Shown one piece after another: positions 1 to 8,700 of a stretch of DNA of 64,000 nucleotides. The notes under the pieces were generated by a model that saw only the letters and a program-made list of their open reading frames with translations, was not told the DNA's origin and made no database searches. Position numbers and translations under genes: made by a program. Every line of letters begins with the position of its first letter. The stretch's first letter is position 1. Source of the DNA: a bacterium (GTDB taxonomy: Bacteria > Sumerlaeota > Sumerlaeia > SLMS01 > JAHLLQ01); NCBI GenBank assembly GCA_020444065.1, contig JAHLLQ010000001.1:1-64000 (forward strand), given 5' to 3'.

Positions 1-134
1 CTCCGCACTCCACCGATGCAGTCACTTCAAGACGTGTGCCTCGTGGGACGGTTACTATTCACCCGCCTGCCCGGCCACAACATCCAACGCCTCGAAGAAC
101 TCCTGCCCGACCACTGGCTGGCCGCGCGCAACTG
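1..134 (+). pseudogene. IS66-type transposase, C-terminal remnant
   Basis: Reading frame 1 is open from the window edge to a TGA at 132-134. Its end reads TRLPGHNIQRLEELLPDHW, which matches the usual last residues of IS66-family (TnpC) transposases, where a xLxRLP...LLPxxW pattern precedes the stop. Codons 41-55 do not fit that family and instead carry a copy of the element's terminal repeat, so the frame appears broken by a nested insertion. Only the tail is in the window. The family call rests on the short C-terminal motif and the nearby terminal-repeat-like sequence. Confidence 0.5.
4..55 (+). repeat. IS66-end-like repeat, copy A
   Basis: This 52-bp segment ends in GGACGGTTAC and is alignable without gaps to 180-231. 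Read from its end on the other strand it begins GTAACCGTCC, similar to IS66-family terminal inverted repeats. It lies inside the transposase tail, which suggests one element end inserted into another. Confidence 0.5.
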
Positions 135-179
135 AATCGAACAGCGCCACCCATCCCCAAATCGTCCCGCGCCTCTCAG

Positions 180-231
180 CGCTCTCCACCGGCGCAAGCA
201 CTTCCAAGCGTGTGCCTCACAGGACGGTTAC
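180..231 (+). repeat. IS66-end-like repeat, copy B
   Basis: This is the second 52-bp copy, also ending in GGACGGTTAC, about 45 bases downstream of the transposase stop. That is where the right terminal repeat of an IS66 element is expected. Sequence after 231 is taken as flanking DNA. No target duplication can be judged because the left end is outside the window. Confidence 0.5.
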
Positions 232-554
232 CCGAATGGCACTAAGGTATCCGTCCTACGAACCGCATCTGGACGGCCGGCCATGCTTGATGCATGCTCT
301 TTGATCATGTTGTTCAAAGGAGCTTACGATGGGGTGTTCAGCGGTAGAGCGTGAGGAGAGGGGCCGGCGGTACGTGGCTCCCTTGGCGTGCCGGAGCACC
401 TGGGTTGGACCCGCCCGACAGCCCGTGCAATTTCGTGCATTTTCGGCCCACTAGGGGCGGTTTGAGGGGGTTGTCAACGTGGTGCGAGCATTCTGTAGAG
501 TGTTGCCTGGTCTCGTGTTAGACTGATCTCACTGGATTTATGAGGACCCGAGGG

Positions 555-582
555 GGCGATTCAAGTCCTCTCCTGGGCACCA
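555..582 (+). other. tRNA 3'-end-like fragment (possible att remnant)
   Basis: The sequence contains a TTCAAGT T-loop at 560-566, then CCTCT, CCTGGGC, a discriminator A and CCA at 580-582, exactly the spacing of a tRNA T-loop, T-stem, acceptor stem and CCA end. The 5' T-stem strand does not pair (GGCGA instead of AGAGG) and no matching 5' acceptor (GCCCAGG) is found upstream, so it is not a complete tRNA. It could be an attachment-site remnant left by integration, or chance. Confidence 0.3.
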
Positions 583-611
583 TTTCAGAAAATCATCAGT
601 TCCAATTGTTT

Positions 612-640
612 ACGGTCCGGTTTTCTCCGGGCCGTTTTTC
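612..640 (+). terminator. Rho-independent terminator
   Basis: CGGTCCGG (613-620), a TTTTCT loop and CCGGGCCG (627-634) form an 8-bp stem with one G-T pair, followed by TTTTTC. It sits 30 bases after the tRNA-like CCA end, as a terminator of a tRNA transcript would. Confidence 0.6.
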
Positions 641-894
641 CTTTTGCGAGTGTTGCCTGCGTCGTACCCAAGCCCTCGGTGTGTCTTGTCGCGCATTCGT
701 ACTCATTGACAGTGGGACCGGCGGGATGCAGTATGGTGTCCTGAAGAAAAGCGAATTGTTGCGAAATTGCAGGATCCTGCTTCTGGTTCGGAATAGCTGG
801 GGAGGGCAGGATCGGAATACCCCCGTTCATCTTCTGTGATTTCTCTCTCACGGATGCGGGACGTCTTCGAAAAAACAGGAGCATGGTCACTATC

Positions 895-3800
895 ATGAAA
901 AGGTTCTCCCTTTATCGAGTCTTCGGTCTTTGTCTTCTCCTTTGTTCCAGCGGATCTGTTTTTGGCGCTACGACGGTTGTCGTGGATAAGAGCCTGGTCT
1001 CCCCCGCCGACGGAGAGGCTGTGATCGGGGAACTGGTCAATTTCCAGATTTCGATCAGCAATAGCGGTCCACAGACCGTTATGTCGCTCAGTCTTACCGA
1101 TCTGTGTAACCCGGCCTACCTTGAGTATGTCTCAGCCTCACTGCCGCCCGATATCGGCAATGCGGAGATCGGAGAGTTCGTATGGAATGATCTTACGGAG
1201 GCCTTTGGAGACTTGGAGGTGGGTGATGTCGCGACTCTCTCCATGACCTTCAGGGCAGTTGGTGTATCGGCCGTCGCTCCGGCCATGAATACGGCGGAGG
1301 TGCAAGGTTTCGACGATCAGCAGGAGGCCATATCCGCCAGACCGGATACAGTGACGGTGAATGTCATTCAGGCTTGCGCCGATGATTCGTGGGAGCCGAA
1401 CGGGCCGAATAATCTCGCCTCCATTCCTACTGGAGATCCTATCGAGGCGTATATCTGTCCTGCCGCGGACCTCGACTACTACAACGTCGATTTGGACGAG
1501 GCGGGAACATGGTCGGTTCGACTTTATGATCTTCCTCAGGACTACAATCTCTACGTGTATGGCGGGCCGGATCTGTTGGGGAGTTCCGAGAATCCGGGAA
1601 CCGCATCGGAACAGGTCACGGTAACAGTTCGATCGGCCCAATCACTCACTGTCGTGGTCGATGGAGGCAGGAACTTCTCGTACACCGAGCCTTATCATCT
1701 CAAAGTTGTGAAGGCTCGAGCCGTTCTTCGCGATACAGATGACTTTGCCCCAGGCGAGGTTTCGAACTTCCTGTTCCGCGATCTTCCAACGGGCTCTCCT
1801 GGCGAGCCCGCCTGGGGATCGCTTTATCTCGATTCGATCTCACCCGAGAACCTCTTGGGGCAGGCACCAGTGCTTCCCGACGGGCGCCTGGTGACGGCCG
1901 CGAGGATTCCTGTCGGTACGGCTGGAGCCCACAAGGTCGTCGCGGAAGTGAAAGCCGGGTCACAGGAGCTCGGGGTGGCCGACTATGATATCCACGTGAC
2001 GGTTCCCAAGGTGAAACTCCGTCTGTGGATCGATGATGCGTGGCTCCACAACGGGTCCTATCACTACCCCGTCGTGAACAAGGTTCGGCATCCTGACTTC
2101 GGCGACTTCGGAGCGACTATCGTCGAGGTTTGTTGTTCCGTGGAACCGAAGTACTACAGCGAGAGCACGGCTCGTGTGGAGATCAGCGTCGCGGACGATA
2201 AACTGGGCGCACCCGAGTTCGTTTGTAGACGCAATGGATTCGGTGGATCCACTGTGAATGTCCCATTCGTGGATGAAGGAGGGGGAGCCTATTCAGCAGT
2301 CACCAACATCGATGAGACTGTTTACGATCAGCAACTGATCTTTCGGTTCCGTATGCCGTCCACATTGGCCGAGCAGGAACTGGTGAATGTCACTGCGAAG
2401 GTGTACTCGCCAAGCGACGAGGAACTGGTGTGGTTCAAGTTCCCGCGACAGATCCGCAATCTGCTCGGTTGCCAGACCGTTCTGTTCGTGAACAGGAATA
2501 CCATGTTCCGAGACCATAACGATGCCGATGTGGCAGAGCTGTTGGCGAATCTTTATATCCACAGCGAGGATTGGTGGGGAGCAGCGCCGCGCGACTGGAG
2601 AGCCGTGATCTACTACATCGACCAGTATCGCGATGAGAACGTGGTCAGGAACTGGAACAATTCAACAATCAGCTATGCCTCCGAATTCGTCGCCAATGAA
2701 GGGGCAAGGCTCAATCACCAGTTCATGATCAACCGATTCATCTTCTACACTCCCAAGCCCGAGTATGTGCTTATTGTGGGGAACGATGAACAGTTTCCTT
2801 TCTACAGGTTAGCAGATCCGGTCGATGAAGAGAAGGACTGGATCGACGATGGAGCCGGGAATCCGGCGATGACGACGTGCTTGAACAGCTACTATCTGAC
2901 CGACGATTTCTACGCCGACTGGTTCATGGGATCTGTGGGCGGTCTCTGGCAGGAAGGCAATGTCGATCTCAAAGTGGGGCGCATCATTGGCGACTCTGCG
3001 GAAGACATGTTGCAACTCTACCTTGCGGGATTGAATGTTAACGGCCACACAGGGCGGGCTGTCATGGCCAGTGTGGATGGATGGGAACTTGGATACGAAC
3101 CTCATCCCAGTTCTCCCCCAGGTTATGGGTATCCGGATCTCATTAGTGTCCCTGGCTCGTTGGGTAGCAGGGGGATTCAGGTCTTCAACGACACTGAAAG
3201 CCCTCGCACCATTGATGTCCTCGAGCCCTATCCTTCCGGCTGGGCCAGTTCTTTCCAGGCCGCATCGAATGGGGGAATGGACCTGTTCTTTATCGGAGGG
3301 CACAACGGCTACAGGGGCGCGACGATTCCCGAGGACAGTTTCGGACCTGCGGACATCCCTTCTAAGTACCACCGCTTCGACGACGACAATCCCCTCGTGA
3401 TGATCGTTGGGTGCCATGGCGGACTTCCCGTTCCGCACCTCGGTTGGCCGGGCGGGGCCAGCAACTCTATGGTCTACAATGTGATTCACAATGGGGCGCG
3501 TGCATACTACGGAGCGTCGGGGTTCTCCTATGGGTCACCGGGAAATCTGCACAGTTGCAAGTGGGGGGAATTGCTGATCCAATACAACTTCTACTACTTC
3601 CTCTCTGCAGGATATCAGTCGCGGACACTGGGGTACGCATTGCAGCGAGGCAAGATCAACTTCCCATTCGGAGTCGGCAACAATACGCAATTGGATAGAA
3701 AGACGGTGACGGAGTTCAATCTCTTCGGAATTCCGTGGCAGAATCTGGATTACCCTGGTGGACCGAGCCGTGCAAAGACGGCAGAGAACTTCATGCCCGA

Positions 3801-4950
3801 TTCGTTGAAACGAGAACGCCAACTGATGATCAAGCCTCGACGGATCACACGCGTGGCCGACAATGTGTACCAGCAAACGTTCAATGTTCAGACGCCTTCG
3901 TGGCAGCAGCAGGACTTTGAGGGCTTCGATACGATCACCATCGCCGATGGACAGCAGCAAGCGATCCCGGATGCTCCGTTGCTTCCAGCCATCACGAAGC
4001 ACAGTATCGCGCTGCCATCGGACGGCAAGATCCTGAGCCTGGAGGCCAGTGTTGCCACAACAACAACCATTGGGCAATTCAATATCCCCACTGTGCAAGT
4101 CGACGCCTGGACCCGCTCTGGGATTCACTACACGGCCGACACAAACATCGACTCACTGTACCCCTCACAGATCGCCTGGTCGCACGAGGGTGAGCAGAAC
4201 CATCATCTGATCAGCGTCTTCCCAATGCGGCATAATCCTACAACAGACGAGACTTTGTGGTATCCGAACATCGATGTAACGGTCACCTATGAAGCCCCAG
4301 TGCCCTTCGGCATTCTCGATTTCCTCCCGGACGAAGCCAACATAACTGCAGGTCAAACCCCATCCTTCTCGGCTCGCGTTTTCAATATGGGGGACACCAC
4401 GGTGATGCTGGATGGCACGCTGGCCGTTACGGATGATGCGACATCAGACGGTTTCAGTACGAAGACGCTCAGTCTTTCTTTGGCACCCGGCACTATTTAT
4501 GATTTGCAATCCTCCATGGCGGGTGTTCCTGGCGTTGGCCAGTACACTGCGACTCTGAGTCTAAGTGACGGAATGAACGGGGATGTGACTGCACAGACCG
4601 CCTTCTCCGTGGTGACGACTCAACTGACAAATCTCAAGGCGTCGTGGAGCCCTGAAGAAAGAAAATCGTACTTATCCGTTGATATCGAGAATCCATCCGA
4701 CCAGCAGAAGCTCCTTACGCTGGCGTTTGTTGTTACAGATTCCGAGGGCGTTTGGTTGGAGACTATCTATGTCGATCCAGTTTCGATTGGAGCTGGGGAA
4801 AAAGTGAACGTCGAGGGCCCGTGGAATCCGGCGCAAATCTCCGGTGGCACCTACAAGATTCAGGCCGTTGGTGCCCTGGACGGCACGCCAGTGAATACCA
4901 TTGATGGTGTCCTGGAGATCAATGGTCTGCAGGGATTCATCATGATGTGA
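895..4950 (+). CDS. Gingipain-like (C25) cysteine peptidase, secreted
   Basis: Secreted protein of about 1350 residues. The Sec signal peptide is MKRFSLYRVFGLCLLLCSS followed by a small-residue cleavage region. A DUF11-like beta domain comes next (about residues 30-150), then a bacterial pre-peptidase C-terminal-type domain (about 155-270, from DDSWEPN to YHLKV) and further beta domains. A caspase-fold clan CD peptidase domain of the gingipain C25 family spans about 530-950. The catalytic pair is visible: His in GGHNG (codon at 3301) and Cys in VGCHGG (codon at 3412), 37 residues apart as in gingipains. The C-terminal 300 residues are CARDB-like or Ig-like beta domains. ATG 883 is only one base from AGGAG (877-881), so ATG 895, which starts directly on the signal peptide, is preferred, although its spacing is long. 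A role in extracellular proteolysis or processing of surface proteins is inferred. It converges on the Hcp-like gene. Confidence 0.8.
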   Translation: MKRFSLYRVFGLCLLLCSSGSVFGATTVVVDKSLVSPADGEAVIGELVNFQISISNSGPQTVMSLSLTDLCNPAYLEYVSASLPPDIGNAEIGEFVWNDLTEAFGDLEVGDVATLSMTFRAVGVSAVAPAMNTAEVQGFDDQQEAISARPDTVTVNVIQACADDSWEPNGPNNLASIPTGDPIEAYICPAADLDYYNVDLDEAGTWSVRLYDLPQDYNLYVYGGPDLLGSSENPGTASEQVTVTVRSAQSLTVVVDGGRNFSYTEPYHLKVVKARAVLRDTDDFAPGEVSNFLFRDLPTGSPGEPAWGSLYLDSISPENLLGQAPVLPDGRLVTAARIPVGTAGAHKVVAEVKAGSQELGVADYDIHVTVPKVKLRLWIDDAWLHNGSYHYPVVNKVRHPDFGDFGATIVEVCCSVEPKYYSESTARVEISVADDKLGAPEFVCRRNGFGGSTVNVPFVDEGGGAYSAVTNIDETVYDQQLIFRFRMPSTLAEQELVNVTAKVYSPSDEELVWFKFPRQIRNLLGCQTVLFVNRNTMFRDHNDADVAELLANLYIHSEDWWGAAPRDWRAVIYYIDQYRDENVVRNWNNSTISYASEFVANEGARLNHQFMINRFIFYTPKPEYVLIVGNDEQFPFYRLADPVDEEKDWIDDGAGNPAMTTCLNSYYLTDDFYADWFMGSVGGLWQEGNVDLKVGRIIGDSAEDMLQLYLAGLNVNGHTGRAVMASVDGWELGYEPHPSSPPGYGYPDLISVPGSLGSRGIQVFNDTESPRTIDVLEPYPSGWASSFQAASNGGMDLFFIGGHNGYRGATIPEDSFGPADIPSKYHRFDDDNPLVMIVGCHGGLPVPHLGWPGGASNSMVYNVIHNGARAYYGASGFSYGSPGNLHSCKWGELLIQYNFYYFLSAGYQSRTLGYALQRGKINFPFGVGNNTQLDRKTVTEFNLFGIPWQNLDYPGGPSRAKTAENFMPDSLKRERQLMIKPRRITRVADNVYQQTFNVQTPSWQQQDFEGFDTITIADGQQQAIPDAPLLPAITKHSIALPSDGKILSLEASVATTTTIGQFNIPTVQVDAWTRSGIHYTADTNIDSLYPSQIAWSHEGEQNHHLISVFPMRHNPTTDETLWYPNIDVTVTYEAPVPFGILDFLPDEANITAGQTPSFSARVFNMGDTTVMLDGTLAVTDDATSDGFSTKTLSLSLAPGTIYDLQSSMAGVPGVGQYTATLSLSDGMNGDVTAQTAFSVVTTQLTNLKASWSPEERKSYLSVDIENPSDQQKLLTLAFVVTDSEGVWLETIYVDPVSIGAGEKVNVEGPWNPAQISGGTYKIQAVGALDGTPVNTIDGVLEINGLQGFIMM

Positions 4951-4979
4951 TGGGGCTCGAAGTCTCGCGTACAGGACAA

Positions 4980-5005
4980 GCGCCCCCTCCATGCGGAGGG
5001 GGCGC
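4980..5005. terminator. Bidirectional hairpin between convergent genes
   Basis: GCGCCCCCTCC (4980-4990), ATGC loop and GGAGGGGGCGC (4995-5005) form a perfect 11-bp GC-rich stem, midway between the stops of the peptidase and the Hcp-like gene. Neither strand has a long T-run after it, so it is a strong hairpin of likely but not classic terminator type. Confidence 0.6.
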
Positions 5006-5021
5006 GGTCAATAGCTTTCGA

Positions 5022-5696
5022 TCAGTCTCCAACAGTGATGGCCGTACCAGTCGAGACTGGAGGCGCGCCGGCGGGGACGGGCTCGGGGACCGTGCTGGTC
5101 ACGTCGTCGTTGTTTGTGGCGACGTTCCAAGAGAATACGATCGGATCGAGTGGCTTCCCAGACCGATCCTGCGGTATGTAGGACATGATGACCGATTTGA
5201 ACGTGAGACTCACGTCTTCCTCGGGCGCATCATCGCCATCGTTGGCTGAATTCGAGATGGATGTCACAAGGACATCCTGCAATTCAATTGTGAGAAAGAC
5301 GAGGCCTTCGGTATTGCTGCCACCGGCTCTTCGCACACTGAGGATCGCGCTGTCGTACATGACCCCCTTCGCAAGGGCCTTCATCATCGAGGGTGATGCT
5401 TTGTCCAGATGGTGGGAGAAGTCCAGGTCCTGGATGTTCGCCTTACCCGCTCCGCCGCCACCGCCGAAATGGAATGTGCCGGCGTTGCTCGCCCCCCAAC
5501 TCCAGGAAAGCACCTCGATCGCATCCTTGAACTGCTCGTCCTGCGATTCGCCGACAATCTGGTCCGATCCAGGCGAGTCCGGGTTGCCGAACTCCAGGAA
5601 CATATCCACTGCCGCGCCTGCTGAACTCCAGAGGGCGAGGGAAAGTATCAGGGCAAAAGCAAGGGCGTACGGTCTGAACAGCCGGTGGTGTGACAT
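5022..5696 (-). CDS. Hcp1-family protein with Sec signal peptide
   Basis: This 224-residue protein has the full signature of the Hcp1 (type VI secretion tube) family: VDMFLEF at the mature start, GESQDEQFKDAIEVLSWSWG, a glycine run GGGGGAGKANIQDLDFSHH, then DKASPSMMKAL, the DVLVTSIS strand and a closing FSWNVATNN. Unlike true T6SS Hcp, it starts with a clear Sec signal (hydrophobic ALAFALILSLALW, cleavage near AGA-AVD). The ATG at 5696 has AAAGGA 8 bases upstream; an upstream TTG frame extension at 5717 lacks this. A 35-residue Pro/Thr-rich tail follows the Hcp fold. No other T6SS gene (TssB/C, VgrG, ClpV) is in the window, so a periplasmic or extracellular ring- or fibre-forming role independent of T6SS is more likely; this is inference. 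Confidence 0.85.
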   Translation of the reverse strand: MSHHRLFRPYALAFALILSLALWSSAGAAVDMFLEFGNPDSPGSDQIVGESQDEQFKDAIEVLSWSWGASNAGTFHFGGGGGAGKANIQDLDFSHHLDKASPSMMKALAKGVMYDSAILSVRRAGGSNTEGLVFLTIELQDVLVTSISNSANDGDDAPEEDVSLTFKSVIMSYIPQDRSGKPLDPIVFSWNVATNNDDVTSTVPEPVPAGAPPVSTGTAITVGD

Positions 5697-5750
5697 TGGA
5701 TGAGTCCTTTCGATCAAGCGAGAGTTGAGAACAGAGTTGATGCCACTTAT

Positions 5751-8700
5751 CTAGTGGCCTTGCTGAATATTCGTTTGAATGTCTGCATCGTCGAAAACTG
5801 CGTCTGTGTTAACGTCCTGCTCTGGAAGTTGCCGAAGGGCGGGATCGACTCCGATGAGTTGGTCAAGCAGTTCGCCGGTTGTTTGGAAGCCGAATCCGGA
5901 CAACAACACCGGACGAGTCGGCAACAGGAAGTCATCGGTTTGCACGATGAGGTACGCGACTCTGTGCCCGAGTATCGATGGATTCGATGCAAGTTCGAGG
6001 GCGCGGAAATCGAAGAGCCCAAGACGTGTCTCGGAGCTATCAGACGTGACTTCGAATTCGTTGATCAGACCGGCAAGAGTCGGCGTGGTTGAGATATCGA
6101 GGCTCGTGAAGCCCACATTCTCGATCCTGATGTCCGTAGGAACACTGTTGCCATCATCGATATCCTGATCGGCCGAAGCAACTTCAGGAGGAGAGACGTT
6201 CACCTTCAGATCGGCAGGATCGAACTCGTGCGCGGCAATGACTTCGTCAATGTTGAGATAACCATCGCCGTTTGTGTCGATCTCATCGAAGTCGGCCTGA
6301 TCAAAGGCGGCTGCGCGCTGAGAGGCCTGCCCCAGGCGCCGCGTCGCAAAGCCGGCGACCTCACCGTAGGACAGCAGACCGTCAAGATCTACGTCGAGCG
6401 CGGCAAACGACGGCAGGAGACTGATCGCGATCAACTGTCCTCGGGAGAGGACGCGGACATACACCGGATCCGAATCGTCAAAGCCCGCAGCATTGGATGC
6501 CCGACAGAAGTACAGACCTTGATCCGCCTTCTGTGCAGCCGTGATCGGATACGACGCCGTGGCAGTTGCCGTCTGCACGCCATCCTTCCACCACTGATAG
6601 GAAATTGAACCGGTCGCCTGAGCCATCGCGCGGAGCTCGATATTCTTGCCTTGCAAGACATCGACAGAAGTTGAGTAGAAGCGATTCCCGAGATTCTGAT
6701 TTCGTTCGAAGACCGTCGAGCCGCCTACAACATTGTCGTATGAACCGACGGGCAGGAAATGTACTCCATGACCTTCGTTTCCAGGCGGACGCGTGCCTTC
6801 AATCGGCAGGCCGATGGAATTTCCCTCGATACTGTTTGAGTCTGCGTCTGCCACCGTGATCGCGGAGAAGGAGTTTCCTGAGATGGTGTTCACAAGGGTC
6901 CCATTGCTACCACCGACGGTGTTGCCGATTGCGCCATCGGTGATCAGAACGCCCGAACCGCGGTTCCCCGAATCCTCGGCATCATCGATGCCAATATGGC
7001 AACCGGTCACAACGTTGCCGGTGGCTTCTGCCCCACTGAAGACCACGCCATTGCCGGGGAATCGAACGATCGTCAGATCGCGAATCGCATTCTCAGCGGA
7101 GGTCGCAACCAGGCCGTCGGCGCGGTTCTTCAACAAATGACCAGAGAGTTTGACATCGAGGCTGCCGAGAATTGTTGTTCCTCCAGTTGAATCGGAAAGC
7201 GCAGGCAGCGGTGTCTCCGGTGCGATCGTGCCACTGACGACAAACGTGATCGTTTGCGGGCCTTCAGTACTGTTCGCCCGTACGATCGCATCGCGCAGAC
7301 TGCCGGGACCGTCATCATTCAGGTTCGTCACCGCAAATGGATCGACAACGGTGATATCGATGAAGAGTTCCATGTCCTGAGGCAGGTCAGGCGATTGAAC
7401 CGTCAGGACGGCCTGATAGACATTGATGGCCAAACCAGTCGTATCGAAGGAGACTTCGACACTGACCGGCGACGTGGTGATCGCTCCGGATGCAGGATCG
7501 ACTGAGTGAATCCATGTGTCGGCCGCGTCGGTCGCGATGGTGAAGTTGAGCGTCCCCTGACCGATATTCTCCAACACGAAACTCACCGGAGGCAGGTTCT
7601 CTCCTTCGCGAACAAAGAACGAACGCTCAGGCTCTGCGACGAATAACTCGGGTGGCGGGGTGTATGTCGTGAGTTGGGCCGCACCGGAGAACAGCGAGCC
7701 AAAGTCATTGCTGACCTGACAGCGATACGCGCCAGCTACAGAAGGATCGCAATCGTACACACTCAGATTCTGACTGCGCGTGCCGACGTAGCGCAAACCA
7801 TCGGAGATTGGGGCGAATGCCCGGCCATCGGATGCAAACTCCCACTGATAGGACAGTGGATAGGTGCCTCGCGCTCTAACGAAGAAAGAGGCCGTTTCGC
7901 CGGTTGGCGTTTGCGAGTCCTGTGGGTCGGCAAGAATCTCCGGCGGACTTTCGACTGTCACGCGCGCGTGATTGGAGGCAGTGCTGCCGCCGCGATTGGT
8001 CACGACGCATCGGTACCATCCGTCTGCATCAAACGTGAGGTTGTTGAGGGTCAGCGTTGGCAACGTTGCTCCCGAGATCCCAGGTCCATCTTCCAAAGGC
8101 GAGAAGGCCGTATCGTAGATCGAGTACTCCCACTGGTAATCGAACGGACTGGTTCCTGTGACGGCCACCGAGAGCGAAGCTCCTCCGTCAAGCGGAACTG
8201 TCGCGGAAGTGGGATGTTCCACGAATTGTGGGGCCACAAGTGGCAGGACATCCAGCATCGCCAGTGATGTTGTCGTGCTCCCGTACTGGTTGGATACGAC
8301 GCAAGCGTACGAACCAGCGGCCTCAAGAGGGACGGAGTCAGTGCTCAGGATATCCCAGTTTGTTGTCGTCCAGATTTCGGTGTTCGCGGGAGCGAGTTCA
8401 GTGCCGGGCTGCGCCTGGGAATACCAATCATAGTTGAGTGGAGGACGACCATTTCCGATCGTGAGAAATTCTGCATAGTCGCCTTCTGTCACGGTGACAT
8501 CTTCCGGCTGTGTGACAATCACCGGCGGGGCCGGAACGTCGAGTCGCCACGCCCAGGTCTCCGTCGCCCCGAGCGAGTTCGTGATCAGGCATCGGTAATA
8601 TCCTGCATGCTCAGACTGGAACGCCGATCCCGTCATGATGTTAGACTTTGTCCCGATAAACGGAGCACCCTCCTGGAGGTTTGTGAAGACCTCGCCATCG

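Larger units (their letters stand above)
232..882. other. 650-bp non-coding stretch
   Basis: No convincing gene is seen; short open frames here lack family similarity and a good ribosome site. The stretch contains the tRNA-3'-end-like fragment at 555-582, the hairpin terminator at 612-640 and an isolated TTGACA at 706-711. The TTGACA might be a -35 element for the peptidase gene, but no good -10 lies at normal spacing. AGGAG at 877-881 is the only ribosome-binding-like site. Confidence 0.5.

Noticed and set aside
36-245. Pro/Arg-rich frame at the left edge
   Set aside because: It overlaps the IS66 tail in another frame, with no ribosome site or motif.
585-896. Minus-strand frame in the 5' gap
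   Set aside because: It crosses the terminator hairpin and the ribosome site of the peptidase gene and resembles nothing.
5022-5696. Type VI secretion locus
   Set aside because: Only an Hcp-fold protein is present; no sheath, spike or ATPase gene is in the window, and the protein has a Sec signal.
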